Of a DNA stretch of 64,000 bases, positions 42,571 to 51,252 are shown piece by piece; position 1 is the first letter of the stretch, and each line of letters begins with the position of its first letter. The DNA lies in NCBI RefSeq assembly GCF_000511175.1, contig NZ_KI866530.1:1998404-2062403 (forward strand). The letters run 5' to 3'. The translations under genes were made by a program, and so were the position numbers. Below the pieces are notes generated by a model. It did not search any database. It was not told the DNA's origin and worked only from the letters and a program-made list of their open reading frames with translations. Source of the DNA: Sediminibacterium salmoneum NBRC 103935. Lineage in GTDB: Bacteria > Bacteroidota > Bacteroidia > Chitinophagales > Chitinophagaceae.

Positions 42571-43857
42571 ATGTTTATGATTGGAATAATTGACTGCAAT
42601 AGTTTTTACTGTTCCTGCGAAAGGCTTTTTTTACCTGCCCTGCACAATGCACCCGTGGTGGTGCTAAGCAATAACGACGGATGCATTGTGTCGCGCAGCG
42701 ACGAAGCCAAGCAGGCGGGGATTGCCATGGGTATCCCTTATTTTCAGGCAAAGGAACTCATTCAACAAAAGGGTGTTCATACTTTTTCTTCTAACTATAA
42801 TTTATATGGGGATTTAAGCTGGCGCGTGATGGAAACCCTGCGTCAATGCCTTCCCGCCGGTGCGGTAGAAGTTTACTCCGTTGACGAGTGCTTTGTAACC
42901 CTCAGTCATATTGAGCCCGATCAGTTAGAGACGTTTTCGCTCCACCTGAAAAATACAGTGGAACAATGGACCGGCATTAAAGTCTCCATTGGCGTTGCCG
43001 CTACCAAGGTATTGAGTAAGGTAGCCAACCGGCTGGCGAAAAAAAACAAGCAGGCTACCAATTGTATTATGGTATTGAACACACCCGAAAAAGTGGCCAC
43101 TGCATTGCAGCAAACAGCAGTAGAAGATATCTGGGGCGTGGGCCGTCAGTATGCGGAGAAATTGCGTAAATACAATATCAATACAGCTTTCGACCTGCGC
43201 AGTATGCCGGAAGCCTGGGTGCAGAAAAACCTGGGTGGTGTAGTAGGACAGCGGCTCTTAAGAGAATTGAACGGTGTACAAAGTATTGAAATGAAAGATC
43301 CCTTGCTGAATAAAAAAATGATTGCCACTACCCGCATGTTCGGAAAAAATGTAACCAGCAAGGAACAGATTAAAGAAGCCATTGCCACTTATATTACCAG
43401 GGCAACTGAAAAATTAAGAAGGCAACAAAGTGCCGCTTCGGTCATTTATATTTTTGTTATTCCCAAACAGGAAAGAACAGAAGGCAGATTCAGACATGGC
43501 AATAGCGTAGGCACTTATGTGCATTTGCCCTATGCTACTTCTGCTACACACTTGCTTATTAAACCCGCCGTAGCAGCAGTGGATCAGCTTTTTGAGGAAG
43601 GCGCTGTATACAAAAAAGCAGGAGTAATTCTGAGCGGCCTTGTACCCGATGAATCGGTACAGGGCAATTTATTTACCGATGCTGTTCCGCAACAAAACAG
43701 AAAACTGATGAGTGCCATTGACAATATCAATTTTGCCATGCGCAACGATATTGTACAATTTGCCGCAGCAGGCACCAAACGCAATTGGAAAATGCGACAG
43801 GAACTGCGAAGCCCGCGCTATACTTCAAGATGGGATGAATTGCGGAAAGTCATGTAA
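42571..43857 (+). CDS. umuC: Y-family DNA polymerase UmuC
   Basis: Translesion polymerase catalytic subunit of about 428 residues. The start is taken at MFMIGIIDCNSFYCSCERLF because the polymerase begins there; upstream codons in the same frame overlap umuD. Metal ligands are intact (IIDCNSFY and VYSVDECFV). The little-finger domain and the C-terminal UmuC motif (RNWKMRQELRSPRYTSRW) are present. It is 37 bp after umuD and should act in damage-tolerant replication. Confidence 0.93.
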   Translation: MFMIGIIDCNSFYCSCERLFLPALHNAPVVVLSNNDGCIVSRSDEAKQAGIAMGIPYFQAKELIQQKGVHTFSSNYNLYGDLSWRVMETLRQCLPAGAVEVYSVDECFVTLSHIEPDQLETFSLHLKNTVEQWTGIKVSIGVAATKVLSKVANRLAKKNKQATNCIMVLNTPEKVATALQQTAVEDIWGVGRQYAEKLRKYNINTAFDLRSMPEAWVQKNLGGVVGQRLLRELNGVQSIEMKDPLLNKKMIATTRMFGKNVTSKEQIKEAIATYITRATEKLRRQQSAASVIYIFVIPKQERTEGRFRHGNSVGTYVHLPYATSATHLLIKPAVAAVDQLFEEGAVYKKAGVILSGLVPDESVQGNLFTDAVPQQNRKLMSAIDNINFAMRNDIVQFAAAGTKRNWKMRQELRSPRYTSRWDELRKVM

Positions 43858-43896
43858 AGTTCAGCATTGTTAACGCTGCTGTAGTATACTGAAAAC

Positions 43897-44439
43897 TTAT
43901 TGCACCGGGAACTTGGTAAACAATGTCTGTATTCCTTTGTCTGCAAAGCTTTTGAGCTTGGTGCTGTCGTCTGGCAATGATCCCTTAAGGGTTGCTGTCC
44001 AGAGCATATGATTTTTTACTGCATCTACCACATGCAATGTTATGGCACCTCTTCTGTAAAGACCTACTTCAATTTCTTCTGACTTCCATTTGTAATTTCG
44101 CTGGCCCATATAACGCATCATGCCATCCTGGGGCCAGGTGGTTTCGCGGGTTTGTACTTCCAGTTTAACCGCTACGCCAATATTCACGAACAGATCAGGA
44201 TTTTTATCTACCAGCGTAAAACGACGCTGTTCCATCTCTTGGGCAATTTCCTTTTTTAAATACGCCATGCGCTCATTAAACCGATCCGAAATGGTATCTC
44301 CATAAGCAGTTACTTCGTAAAAAGCAAAGGTTTTGTAGTTGCTGAAATTGGCGTCGGGCGCAGTAGCTACGTCTAGAATTCGTGGACTGGCGCAGGAAAA
44401 CAAAAAGGCAGTGAATAGACTAATAATGAAATACTTCAT
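43897..44439 (-). CDS. DUF4136 lipoprotein
   Basis: A 180-residue predicted lipoprotein (lipobox LFSC, Cys ~16) of the DUF4136 family. NFSNYKTFAFYE (~31-42), LVDKNPDLFVNIGVAV and the C-terminal AVKNHMLWTATLKGSL are typical. Anchored to the envelope; function unknown. It is convergent with umuC. Confidence 0.82.
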   Translation of the reverse strand: MKYFIISLFTAFLFSCASPRILDVATAPDANFSNYKTFAFYEVTAYGDTISDRFNERMAYLKKEIAQEMEQRRFTLVDKNPDLFVNIGVAVKLEVQTRETTWPQDGMMRYMGQRNYKWKSEEIEVGLYRRGAITLHVVDAVKNHMLWTATLKGSLPDDSTKLKSFADKGIQTLFTKFPVQ

Positions 44440-44555
44440 GCCAGGTATTTTGTAAAGGGTTAAAAGATTATATCAAAATTACCTTAAATATTTTTAATTC
44501 TTTGGGGCTGATGAAATCCAAAACAAATGGTTTCTCGTAAGTAAAAATAAAAACT

Positions 44556-45374
44556 ATGAGAAATTACAAACTATTCGCAACCGTCTTTGCCGCAACGGCT
44601 ATTTTTGCTTCTTGCAAAAAGTCAGATTCTGCACCTGAAGCACAGGTAGTAAAAGAAATCATGGTATCGCTGGCTGCAGCCAATGAAAACCCGCAACCAA
44701 CCGGAAGAACAGAAAGAGGAATGGCTACTATTAAAGTATATAGCGACAATTCCATTACAATGGATGCCTCTGTTACAGGATTGGCTTCAGGAGACAATTT
44801 AACCATGGCACATATTCACGCCGGAGATCCGGTAACCAATGGCCCTGTGGTATTAGACTTTATGCCCGCTTTTACCGGCAGTATGGTTAAAGCAAGTGTA
44901 AAGGGAGTAAGAGCATCTTTCATAGATAGTTTAAAAGCAGGAACAGCAGAATTATATGTAAATATCCACTCTATGCAAGTACCTTCTGGTATTGTAAGAG
45001 GACAATTATTTAATGAAGTGAATTTTGCAGCCAGTGTAGCATTGTCAGGTATTAATGAAGTACCGGCTGTAACTACTACCGCAACAGGAACGGCATTGAT
45101 CAGAATTACTACAGACAACAAATTGTATACTAAAGTAACCGTTAACAATTTGGAGTCGAGTGATGCCTTGAGTGCCGCACATATTCATACAGGTGCTGCG
45201 GGAATTAATGGTGGGGTATTAATAGGCATCTGTGAATCGGCTGCTGATTTTGGAATGACAAAAATCTTTTCACCCAGTATGGCTATTTTGAATTCAATTA
45301 AAAATGACGCGCTTTATGTAAATGTACACTCCAGTATGAGACCATCTGGCGTAATCAGAGGTCAGATCAGATAA
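44556..45374 (+). CDS. Lipoprotein with two CHRD domains
   Basis: A 272-residue lipoprotein (FASC, Cys ~20) with tandem CHRD domains at ~33-150 and ~155-272. Each has the pattern M/S-AHIHAG or SAAHIHTG followed by LYVNIHSMQVPSGIVRGQ or LYVNVHSSMRPSGVIRGQ. CHRD domains occur in chordin and in many secreted bacterial proteins and may bind surfaces or metals through the His-x-His pairs. It is monocistronic with its own terminator. Confidence 0.88.
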   Translation: MRNYKLFATVFAATAIFASCKKSDSAPEAQVVKEIMVSLAAANENPQPTGRTERGMATIKVYSDNSITMDASVTGLASGDNLTMAHIHAGDPVTNGPVVLDFMPAFTGSMVKASVKGVRASFIDSLKAGTAELYVNIHSMQVPSGIVRGQLFNEVNFAASVALSGINEVPAVTTTATGTALIRITTDNKLYTKVTVNNLESSDALSAAHIHTGAAGINGGVLIGICESAADFGMTKIFSPSMAILNSIKNDALYVNVHSSMRPSGVIRGQIR

Positions 45375-45393
45375 ATATTTTTTTTAATAGTAA

Positions 45394-45427
45394 ACAGTCA
45401 ATCAGGGGCCTGGTTGGCTGTTTTTTA
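45394..45427 (+). terminator. Rho-independent terminator after the CHRD gene
   Basis: ACAGTCAATCAGG and CCTGGTTGGCTGT form a stem with wobble and mismatch positions, followed by TTTTTTATT. Confidence 0.8.
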
Positions 45428-45501
45428 TTGAAAAACGGTGTTCCTCTCCAGATCCGGAGTTGTTAGTTCAAAAAATAACCGCCAAAATTGTTCAGAGACC
45501 T

Positions 45502-45509
45502 TAATTTTG
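45502..45509 (+). promoter_or_regulatory. Probable -7 element of carB
   Basis: TAATTTTG matches TAnnTTTG. It predicts a start point near 45516, so translation should begin at the ATG at 45527 and not at the upstream in-frame ATG at 45488. No clear -33 TTG is seen at 19-21 bp. Confidence 0.45.
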
Positions 45510-45526
45510 CAGAATTCTTAGAAAAA

Positions 45527-46720
45527 ATGAACCCTACTCTGAACTCCAACGAATCAATCCCCTCCAAAAAGAAAAAAATCATTGTTTTAGGTAGCGGCCC
45601 CAACCGCATTGGACAGGGAATTGAATTTGATTACTGTTGTGTACACGGTCTTCTGGCCATTAAGGAATGCGGATACGAAGCCATTATGGTGAACTGTAAC
45701 CCTGAAACGGTTTCCACAGATTTCGACATGGCAGACAAATTGTATTTCGAGCCGGTATTCTGGGAGCATCTTTGGGAAATCATTGAATTGGAAAAACCAG
45801 ACGGAATTATTGTTCAGCTGGGCGGACAAACTGCATTGAAACTGGCGAAGCGTTTACACGAAAAAGGTATTCCCATTGTGGGCACTTCTTTCGAGAACAT
45901 GGACATAGCAGAAGACAGAGGCCGTTTCAGTGATTTATTAAAAGAACTGAATATTCCTTATCCAGAATATGGTACCGCTTATAATGCAGATGAAGCAATT
46001 GAAGTGGCTAATAAAGTAGGGTACCCTGTATTGGTAAGACCCAGCTATGTAATTGGCGGACAAAGGATGAGAATTGTAATCAACGACGAAGAAGTTGAAA
46101 AGGCCGTTATCAGTTTATTAAAACATATTCCCGGTAATAAAATCCTGATTGACCATTTCCTTGACAGATGTCAGGAAGCAGAAGTAGATGCCATTTTTGA
46201 TGGTGAGGAATTTCATATCATGGGAGTGATGGAACATATTGAACCTGCAGGTATTCACAGTGGGGACAGCAATGCGGTTTTACCTGCATTCAATCTTACT
46301 CCGCTGGTAATTGAAACCATGGAATTCTATGCAGAAAAAATTGCCCGTGCCTTAAATATCCGCGGCCTAATCAATATTCAGTTTGCCATTAAAGATGGTA
46401 AAGTGTATGTGATTGAAGCCAATCCACGAGCTTCCAGAACAACCCCATTCATTGCAAAAGCTTATCAGATTCCTTATTTGAATATTGCTACCAAAGTAAT
46501 GTTGGGTGCTGCCAAATTATCGGAGTTTACCATGGAGAAAAAACTGGAAGGATACGCTATTAAAGAACCCGTATTCAGTTTTGAAAAATTCCCTGGCGTA
46601 AACAAAGAATTAGGACCAGAAATGAAGAGTACCGGAGAAGCCATCCGTTTTATTAAAGATCTCAGAGATCCTTATTTCAGAACACTCTACAAAGAACGTA
46701 GTATGAACCTGAGCAGATAA
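45527..46720 (+). CDS. carB: Carbamoyl-phosphate synthase large subunit, C-terminal ATP-grasp half only
   Basis: About 397 residues equivalent to the second synthetase half of CarB (E. coli ~555-935): LGSGPNRIGQGIEFDYCCVHG, MVNCNPETVSTDFDMADKL, RPSYVIGGQRMRIV, MEHIEPAGIHSGDSNAVLP and EANPRASRTTPFIAKA are all there. This half phosphorylates carbamate to carbamoyl phosphate. The N-terminal half is not upstream: the gene has its own promoter-like element after the CHRD gene's terminator. The C-terminal MGS-like allosteric domain is missing, since the protein stops soon after GPEMKSTGEA. Split CarB is known in some archaea and Aquifex. Confidence 0.88.
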   Translation: MNPTLNSNESIPSKKKKIIVLGSGPNRIGQGIEFDYCCVHGLLAIKECGYEAIMVNCNPETVSTDFDMADKLYFEPVFWEHLWEIIELEKPDGIIVQLGGQTALKLAKRLHEKGIPIVGTSFENMDIAEDRGRFSDLLKELNIPYPEYGTAYNADEAIEVANKVGYPVLVRPSYVIGGQRMRIVINDEEVEKAVISLLKHIPGNKILIDHFLDRCQEAEVDAIFDGEEFHIMGVMEHIEPAGIHSGDSNAVLPAFNLTPLVIETMEFYAEKIARALNIRGLINIQFAIKDGKVYVIEANPRASRTTPFIAKAYQIPYLNIATKVMLGAAKLSEFTMEKKLEGYAIKEPVFSFEKFPGVNKELGPEMKSTGEAIRFIKDLRDPYFRTLYKERSMNLSR

Positions 46721-46740
46721 GGTATTAATACCCTTTTTGA

Positions 46741-46770
46741 AGGCCGCAGTAAAATACTGTGGCCTTTTTG
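46741..46770 (+). terminator. Rho-independent terminator after carB
   Basis: AGGCCGCAGT-AAAAT-ACTGTGGCCT followed by TTTTGTTT, a strong stem with a T-run 20 bp after the stop codon. Confidence 0.85.
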
Positions 46771-46784
46771 TTTAGGTTTATTCC

Positions 46785-48815
46785 ATGGCGAAAATTTATA
46801 CATCGCAAAGCTGGTGGCAATTTCCCATGATTCGCATTACCCTTGCACTAATCATTGGAATATTGCTGGGCAAATATGTATTAGTTCCATATGGGTTGAT
46901 TGGGACTGTCTTTACAGCGAGCTCCTTGCTTTGGGTTTTCAATCGCCGCGGAAGGCTTTTCGCATTTTTTAAACGACGATGGATAACTGGCTTGTCTGTA
47001 CAGTTGCTTTTCATTTGTATAGGTTTACTACTATACAAGAAAAGTATACCCGCTGATATACGAATCAGTAATACGGCTATATTACTGGAAACTCCGGTAA
47101 AAAAAGCCAATAGCTATCAGGCAGTGGCAGCTATGCATCAGACAAAACTGCTGATCTATTTTAATGTGCATATTCCTGTTGATTCTCTCAATGAGGGTGT
47201 GGAAATTCAGCTATTTAAAAAACCAGCCACTATTTTATCCGTCACCAATCCAGGTGGATTCAATTTTAAACAATACGCTGCTACTCAGCAGATTTTCCAT
47301 CAGGTATATCTAACTAAAAAAGATTATCATATCATCAGCCAGCATACTCTTTCTATCACAGGTTCATTACTGCAAAAAGCAAAAAACTATGTTTTGAAAA
47401 CTTTGCATCAATATATTAAAAACAACAGAGAAAGAGGTGTTGCAGAAGCATTGCTGATTGGTTATAAAGCCCATCTGGACAAGACATTAATGAATGCCTA
47501 CAGCAATACAGGCGTGATTCATATTATTGCCATCAGCGGTTTACACCTGGGTATGATTTACAGTTTATTGTTATTGCTTTTCAAGCCTTTTGCAAGGTTC
47601 AGGCAACTTAAGTTTGTCAGAACCTTTTGCATCTTATTTTTTTTATGGGGATTTGCAATGTTGACCGGGGCAGGGGCTTCCGTATTAAGAGCTGCTGTTA
47701 TGTTCAGTTTTCTCTTACTGGGAGAGCAGCAGAACAGGCCTCACCATCAACTGAACAGTCTGGCAGGTTCCGCTTTTTGTTTACTCATTTTTAAACCCGC
47801 ATTCCTTTGGGATATCGGCTTTCAGCTTTCTTATGCGGCTGTTCTTGGCATTCTTTTTTTTGCAAGGCCAATTGAGAAAAGTCTTTATCTCAAAAATAAA
47901 TTCCTGCAAATGAGCTGGCAAATGGGCAGTATTACACTCGCAGCACAAATGCTTACTTTGCCTTTGTTGTTGTATTATTTTCACAGTTTTCCCAATTTGT
48001 TTCTGATAGCTAACTGGATTGCAGTTCCCGTTTCCGGACTCATTTTATACCTGCTAATTGGCTTGCTATTGGTTGCCCCTTTTTCGTTTATTGCCATTCC
48101 ATTGGGGGGCTGTATTGACTGGCTGTTATTGCAATTGAATCAGTTGATACAAAAAACAGCTTCACTCCCCTTTGCCCTTACAGAATACATTCAAATCAAT
48201 GGCTGGCAAATGCTTTTGATTTTTGTTTGTCTGATTGCATTGTATCAGTGGCTGTTGCATAAAAACAAACAGTACTTTTTTTTAGCTGCTGGATCTTTTT
48301 TGCTTATTCTAGGTATACATTCAATAGATTGCCTGAACTATAGTCGACAAAAAAAACTAATCGTCTATCATGCGCCCAAACTTAGTGCCATGGATATCAT
48401 GGAGGGATTAGGGCACCAGTTTGTAGGAGACTCGGCAGTTGTATTCAATCCTGTTTTAATGAATCAGGTAGTAAAACCTGGCAGAACTTTATACAGGGCA
48501 GGAAAACCCATCAAACCTGTTTCTGTTGAATTAAAAAAACCTTTTATAATAAGCAGCAACAAAGTGGTTCTGGTAACCGGGCCACAACTTCCTTTTCCCG
48601 ATTTAAGCACAATACCGAACCTACACCTGATCATCGTAACCGATGGTTACGCAGTTCCACTGAAAGCAATTGCAAAGTATTTTCCTGCGTCCCTGCTGGT
48701 TTTTGATAGCAGTAACCCATTGTGGAAAATACAAAAATGGAAAAAAGAAGCAGAGCGCTTACATTTGCGCCATTATTCGGTGCCTGAAAAAGGTGCTTTT
48801 GAATACAATCTCTAA
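46785..48815 (+). CDS. comEC: ComEC/Rec2-family competence membrane protein
   Basis: A 676-residue multi-pass membrane protein. It has an N-terminal DUF4131 region (~20-180), then the ComEC channel core with EALLIGYKAHLDKTLMNAYSNTGVIHIIAISGLHLG (in two adjoining motifs, ~215-250) and LTGAGASVLRAAVMFSFLLLGE (~288-309). In competent bacteria it forms the channel taking up single-stranded DNA. The C-terminal ~150 residues lack the HxHxDH metallo-beta-lactamase motif found in longer ComEC proteins, so the nuclease-like domain is degenerate or absent. Confidence 0.88.
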   Translation: MAKIYTSQSWWQFPMIRITLALIIGILLGKYVLVPYGLIGTVFTASSLLWVFNRRGRLFAFFKRRWITGLSVQLLFICIGLLLYKKSIPADIRISNTAILLETPVKKANSYQAVAAMHQTKLLIYFNVHIPVDSLNEGVEIQLFKKPATILSVTNPGGFNFKQYAATQQIFHQVYLTKKDYHIISQHTLSITGSLLQKAKNYVLKTLHQYIKNNRERGVAEALLIGYKAHLDKTLMNAYSNTGVIHIIAISGLHLGMIYSLLLLLFKPFARFRQLKFVRTFCILFFLWGFAMLTGAGASVLRAAVMFSFLLLGEQQNRPHHQLNSLAGSAFCLLIFKPAFLWDIGFQLSYAAVLGILFFARPIEKSLYLKNKFLQMSWQMGSITLAAQMLTLPLLLYYFHSFPNLFLIANWIAVPVSGLILYLLIGLLLVAPFSFIAIPLGGCIDWLLLQLNQLIQKTASLPFALTEYIQINGWQMLLIFVCLIALYQWLLHKNKQYFFLAAGSFLLILGIHSIDCLNYSRQKKLIVYHAPKLSAMDIMEGLGHQFVGDSAVVFNPVLMNQVVKPGRTLYRAGKPIKPVSVELKKPFIISSNKVVLVTGPQLPFPDLSTIPNLHLIIVTDGYAVPLKAIAKYFPASLLVFDSSNPLWKIQKWKKEAERLHLRHYSVPEKGAFEYNL

Positions 48816-48856
48816 CTTTTGCCCCATTAACTGCCCAAGGGCTGAAAGCAAAACAT

Positions 48857-50350
48857 ATGCAAAAAAAAATTCAATCTGCGCTCATCTCCGTCTTTTATAA
48901 GGACGGCCTGGAACCCATTGCCCGTCAGCTTCAGAAGCTGGGAATTACTATTTATTCTACCGGAGGAACCCAGACTTTTCTGGAAAATCTGGGCATTGCC
49001 TGCGTACCTGTTGAAAGCCTGACTACTTATCCGTCTATTTTGGGTGGCAGGGTTAAAACACTTCATCCGGTTGTATTCGGAGGCATTTTAGGCAGAAGAT
49101 ATGAAGCACAGGATTTGCAGGAAATGCAGGAATATAAAATTCCTGAGATTGATCTGGTAATTGTAGACCTGTATCCCTTTGAGGAAACATTGCGCAGCAC
49201 CAGTGAAGAAAAACTGATTATTGAAAAAATTGATATCGGCGGACCTTCCATGATCAGAGCGGCAGCTAAGAATTTTAAAGACGTTACTGTTATTGCGGCA
49301 AAAGACAGTTACGCAGATTTAGAAAAATTATTGATTAATCAGGAAGGAAGCACCACCATAGAACAAAGAAGAGCTTTTGCTGCTAAAGCTTTTGAAATAG
49401 TTATGCATTACGATATTGCCATCAGTAATTACTTCAATCCGGGTGAAGAAAAAGTACTGCGCTATGGAGAAAATCCACACCAGCACGCAAAATTTGTTGG
49501 AGATTTATCCGGCGTGTTTGCACAACTGAACGGCAAGGAACTTTCTTATAATAACCTGGTAGATGTGGACGCTGCTGTTCAGCTTATTGCAGATTTCAGT
49601 GACTATCAGGAATCCGTATTTGCTATTATCAAACATACCAATGTATGTGGTGTTGCGGCAAGACCCACAGTAAAATCAGCATGGGATGCAGCATTGGCCG
49701 GAGATCCCGAAAGTGCTTTCGGGGGTGTATTGGTTTGTAATAAAACTATTGATGCAGCAACAGCGGAGGCCATCAATGAAATATTCTTTGAAGTATTGGT
49801 AGCGCCATCTTACGAAGAAGCGGCATTGACTATTTTAAAAACCAAGAAAAACAGGATTTTACTACAGCTTCTCAAAAAAGATTTCAAAACTGCTTCCATG
49901 CAAAAAAGTATTCTGAATGGTACATTAATTCAGGATACCGATGAAGGCAATTTTGAGAAATGGGAAGAAGTAGGTGCGAGAGCCTGCACTGATACAGAAA
50001 AGGAAAATCTTTCTTTTGCCAATATTATTTGCAAACACCTGAAGAGTAATGCCATTGCATTAGTAAAAGATAAGCAGTTGGTAGGAAAGGGATGTGGACA
50101 GACCAGTAGAATTGATTCCCTTCGTCAGGCAATTGAAAAAGCCAGACAATTCAACTTCGATTTAAAGGGTGCGGTGCTGGCTTCCGATGCCTTTTTCCCT
50201 TTTAATGATTGTGTACAGATTGCACATGCTGCAGGCATGGAAGCATTTATTCAACCCGGTGGTTCTGTAAGAGACAAGGACAGTGTTGAGTATTGTGTAA
50301 CCAACGGTCTTGCGATGGTAATGACCGGTACCAGACATTTTAAACATTAA
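48857..50350 (+). CDS. purH: Bifunctional AICAR transformylase / IMP cyclohydrolase
   Basis: Last two steps of purine synthesis, 497 residues. The N-terminal MGS-fold cyclohydrolase contains TIYSTGGTQTFLENLG and SILGGRVKTLHPVVFGGILG (~55-74). The transformylase starts near residue 190 and has YGENPHQHAKF, IIKHTNVCGVA (the KHxNPCG site with Val for Pro) and the C-terminal SDAFFPFNDCVQIAHAAG. Pro-to-Val in the KHxNPCG motif is slightly unusual. The gene is 41 bp after comEC. Confidence 0.95.
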   Translation: MQKKIQSALISVFYKDGLEPIARQLQKLGITIYSTGGTQTFLENLGIACVPVESLTTYPSILGGRVKTLHPVVFGGILGRRYEAQDLQEMQEYKIPEIDLVIVDLYPFEETLRSTSEEKLIIEKIDIGGPSMIRAAAKNFKDVTVIAAKDSYADLEKLLINQEGSTTIEQRRAFAAKAFEIVMHYDIAISNYFNPGEEKVLRYGENPHQHAKFVGDLSGVFAQLNGKELSYNNLVDVDAAVQLIADFSDYQESVFAIIKHTNVCGVAARPTVKSAWDAALAGDPESAFGGVLVCNKTIDAATAEAINEIFFEVLVAPSYEEAALTILKTKKNRILLQLLKKDFKTASMQKSILNGTLIQDTDEGNFEKWEEVGARACTDTEKENLSFANIICKHLKSNAIALVKDKQLVGKGCGQTSRIDSLRQAIEKARQFNFDLKGAVLASDAFFPFNDCVQIAHAAGMEAFIQPGGSVRDKDSVEYCVTNGLAMVMTGTRHFKH

Positions 50351-50355
50351 TTCAT

Positions 50356-51252
50356 TTGACTACCAGGCAAAAAGCATATTTCGCTCTTTCGGTAACCAGT
50401 ATTGTATGGGGAACCAGCTGGGTAGCCAGCCGGTATGCGGTTCAGTCTGCTCCAGCTTTACAGGTTTCTGCTACCCGTCAAATGATTGCGGGTTTGCTTT
50501 TTGCCGGTTTCTTTTTATTGAAAGGGGAAAAATTACCCAATCCCAAACAAATGCTTTGGTTAGCCGGGATGTCAATTCTGTTGTTTGTATTTGCCAACGG
50601 TCTCGCAACTGTAGGAGTGAAATATATATCCAGTGGACTGGCAGCTTTAATTGCAGCTTTGTATCCTTTAAGTGTTGTTATCATTGAAAAAATATTTTTT
50701 AAGAACAGAAAAATTGGCTGGGTTACCTTTCTGGGAATCGTGTTGGGCATAACAGGCATTGCCATTGTTTTTTACGACAACGCTTTTCATCACCAGGGGC
50801 CCAACTACTGGATTGGGATACTGGTTTCGGTGATTGCCATGCTTAGCTGGAGCGTGGGAACCATTATCATTTCAAGAAAACAAATTACCCTGAATCCTTA
50901 TTATGCCATTGGGTGGGAAATGATTTTTGCATCTCTGTTTCTGTTTGCAGGTGCTGCTGTTACAGGTAACCTGGTTCCTTTCAGTTCCTTTCCTGCACAA
51001 ACCTGGTATGCCATCAGCTATCTGGTAATGATGGGATCATTAATAGCGGTAGTAGCATTCTTATATACCATGAAACACCTGGAAGCTTCTGTTGCTGCAT
51101 TGTATGCCTATGTAAATCCGATTGTTGCCATAGTTATCGGATCCTATTTAATCAAGGAGCCCCTGACCAAGGAAATTATCATTGGTTCCTGCATCACCCT
51201 CATAGGTGTTTACCTGGTTAATCAAAGTTTACGCAAACAGAAATCAGCGTAA
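50356..51252 (+). CDS. EamA-family (DMT) transporter
   Basis: Inner-membrane drug/metabolite-type exporter of 298 residues with ten helices in two EamA repeats (~8-140 and ~150-290). TSIVWGTSWVASRYAV and YAYVNPIVAIVIGSYLIKEPLT are family signatures. The start is TTG at 50356, 5 bp after purH. Its end overlaps the convergent neighbour by 31 bp. Substrate unknown. Confidence 0.88.
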   Translation: MTTRQKAYFALSVTSIVWGTSWVASRYAVQSAPALQVSATRQMIAGLLFAGFFLLKGEKLPNPKQMLWLAGMSILLFVFANGLATVGVKYISSGLAALIAALYPLSVVIIEKIFFKNRKIGWVTFLGIVLGITGIAIVFYDNAFHHQGPNYWIGILVSVIAMLSWSVGTIIISRKQITLNPYYAIGWEMIFASLFLFAGAAVTGNLVPFSSFPAQTWYAISYLVMMGSLIAVVAFLYTMKHLEASVAALYAYVNPIVAIVIGSYLIKEPLTKEIIIGSCITLIGVYLVNQSLRKQKSA

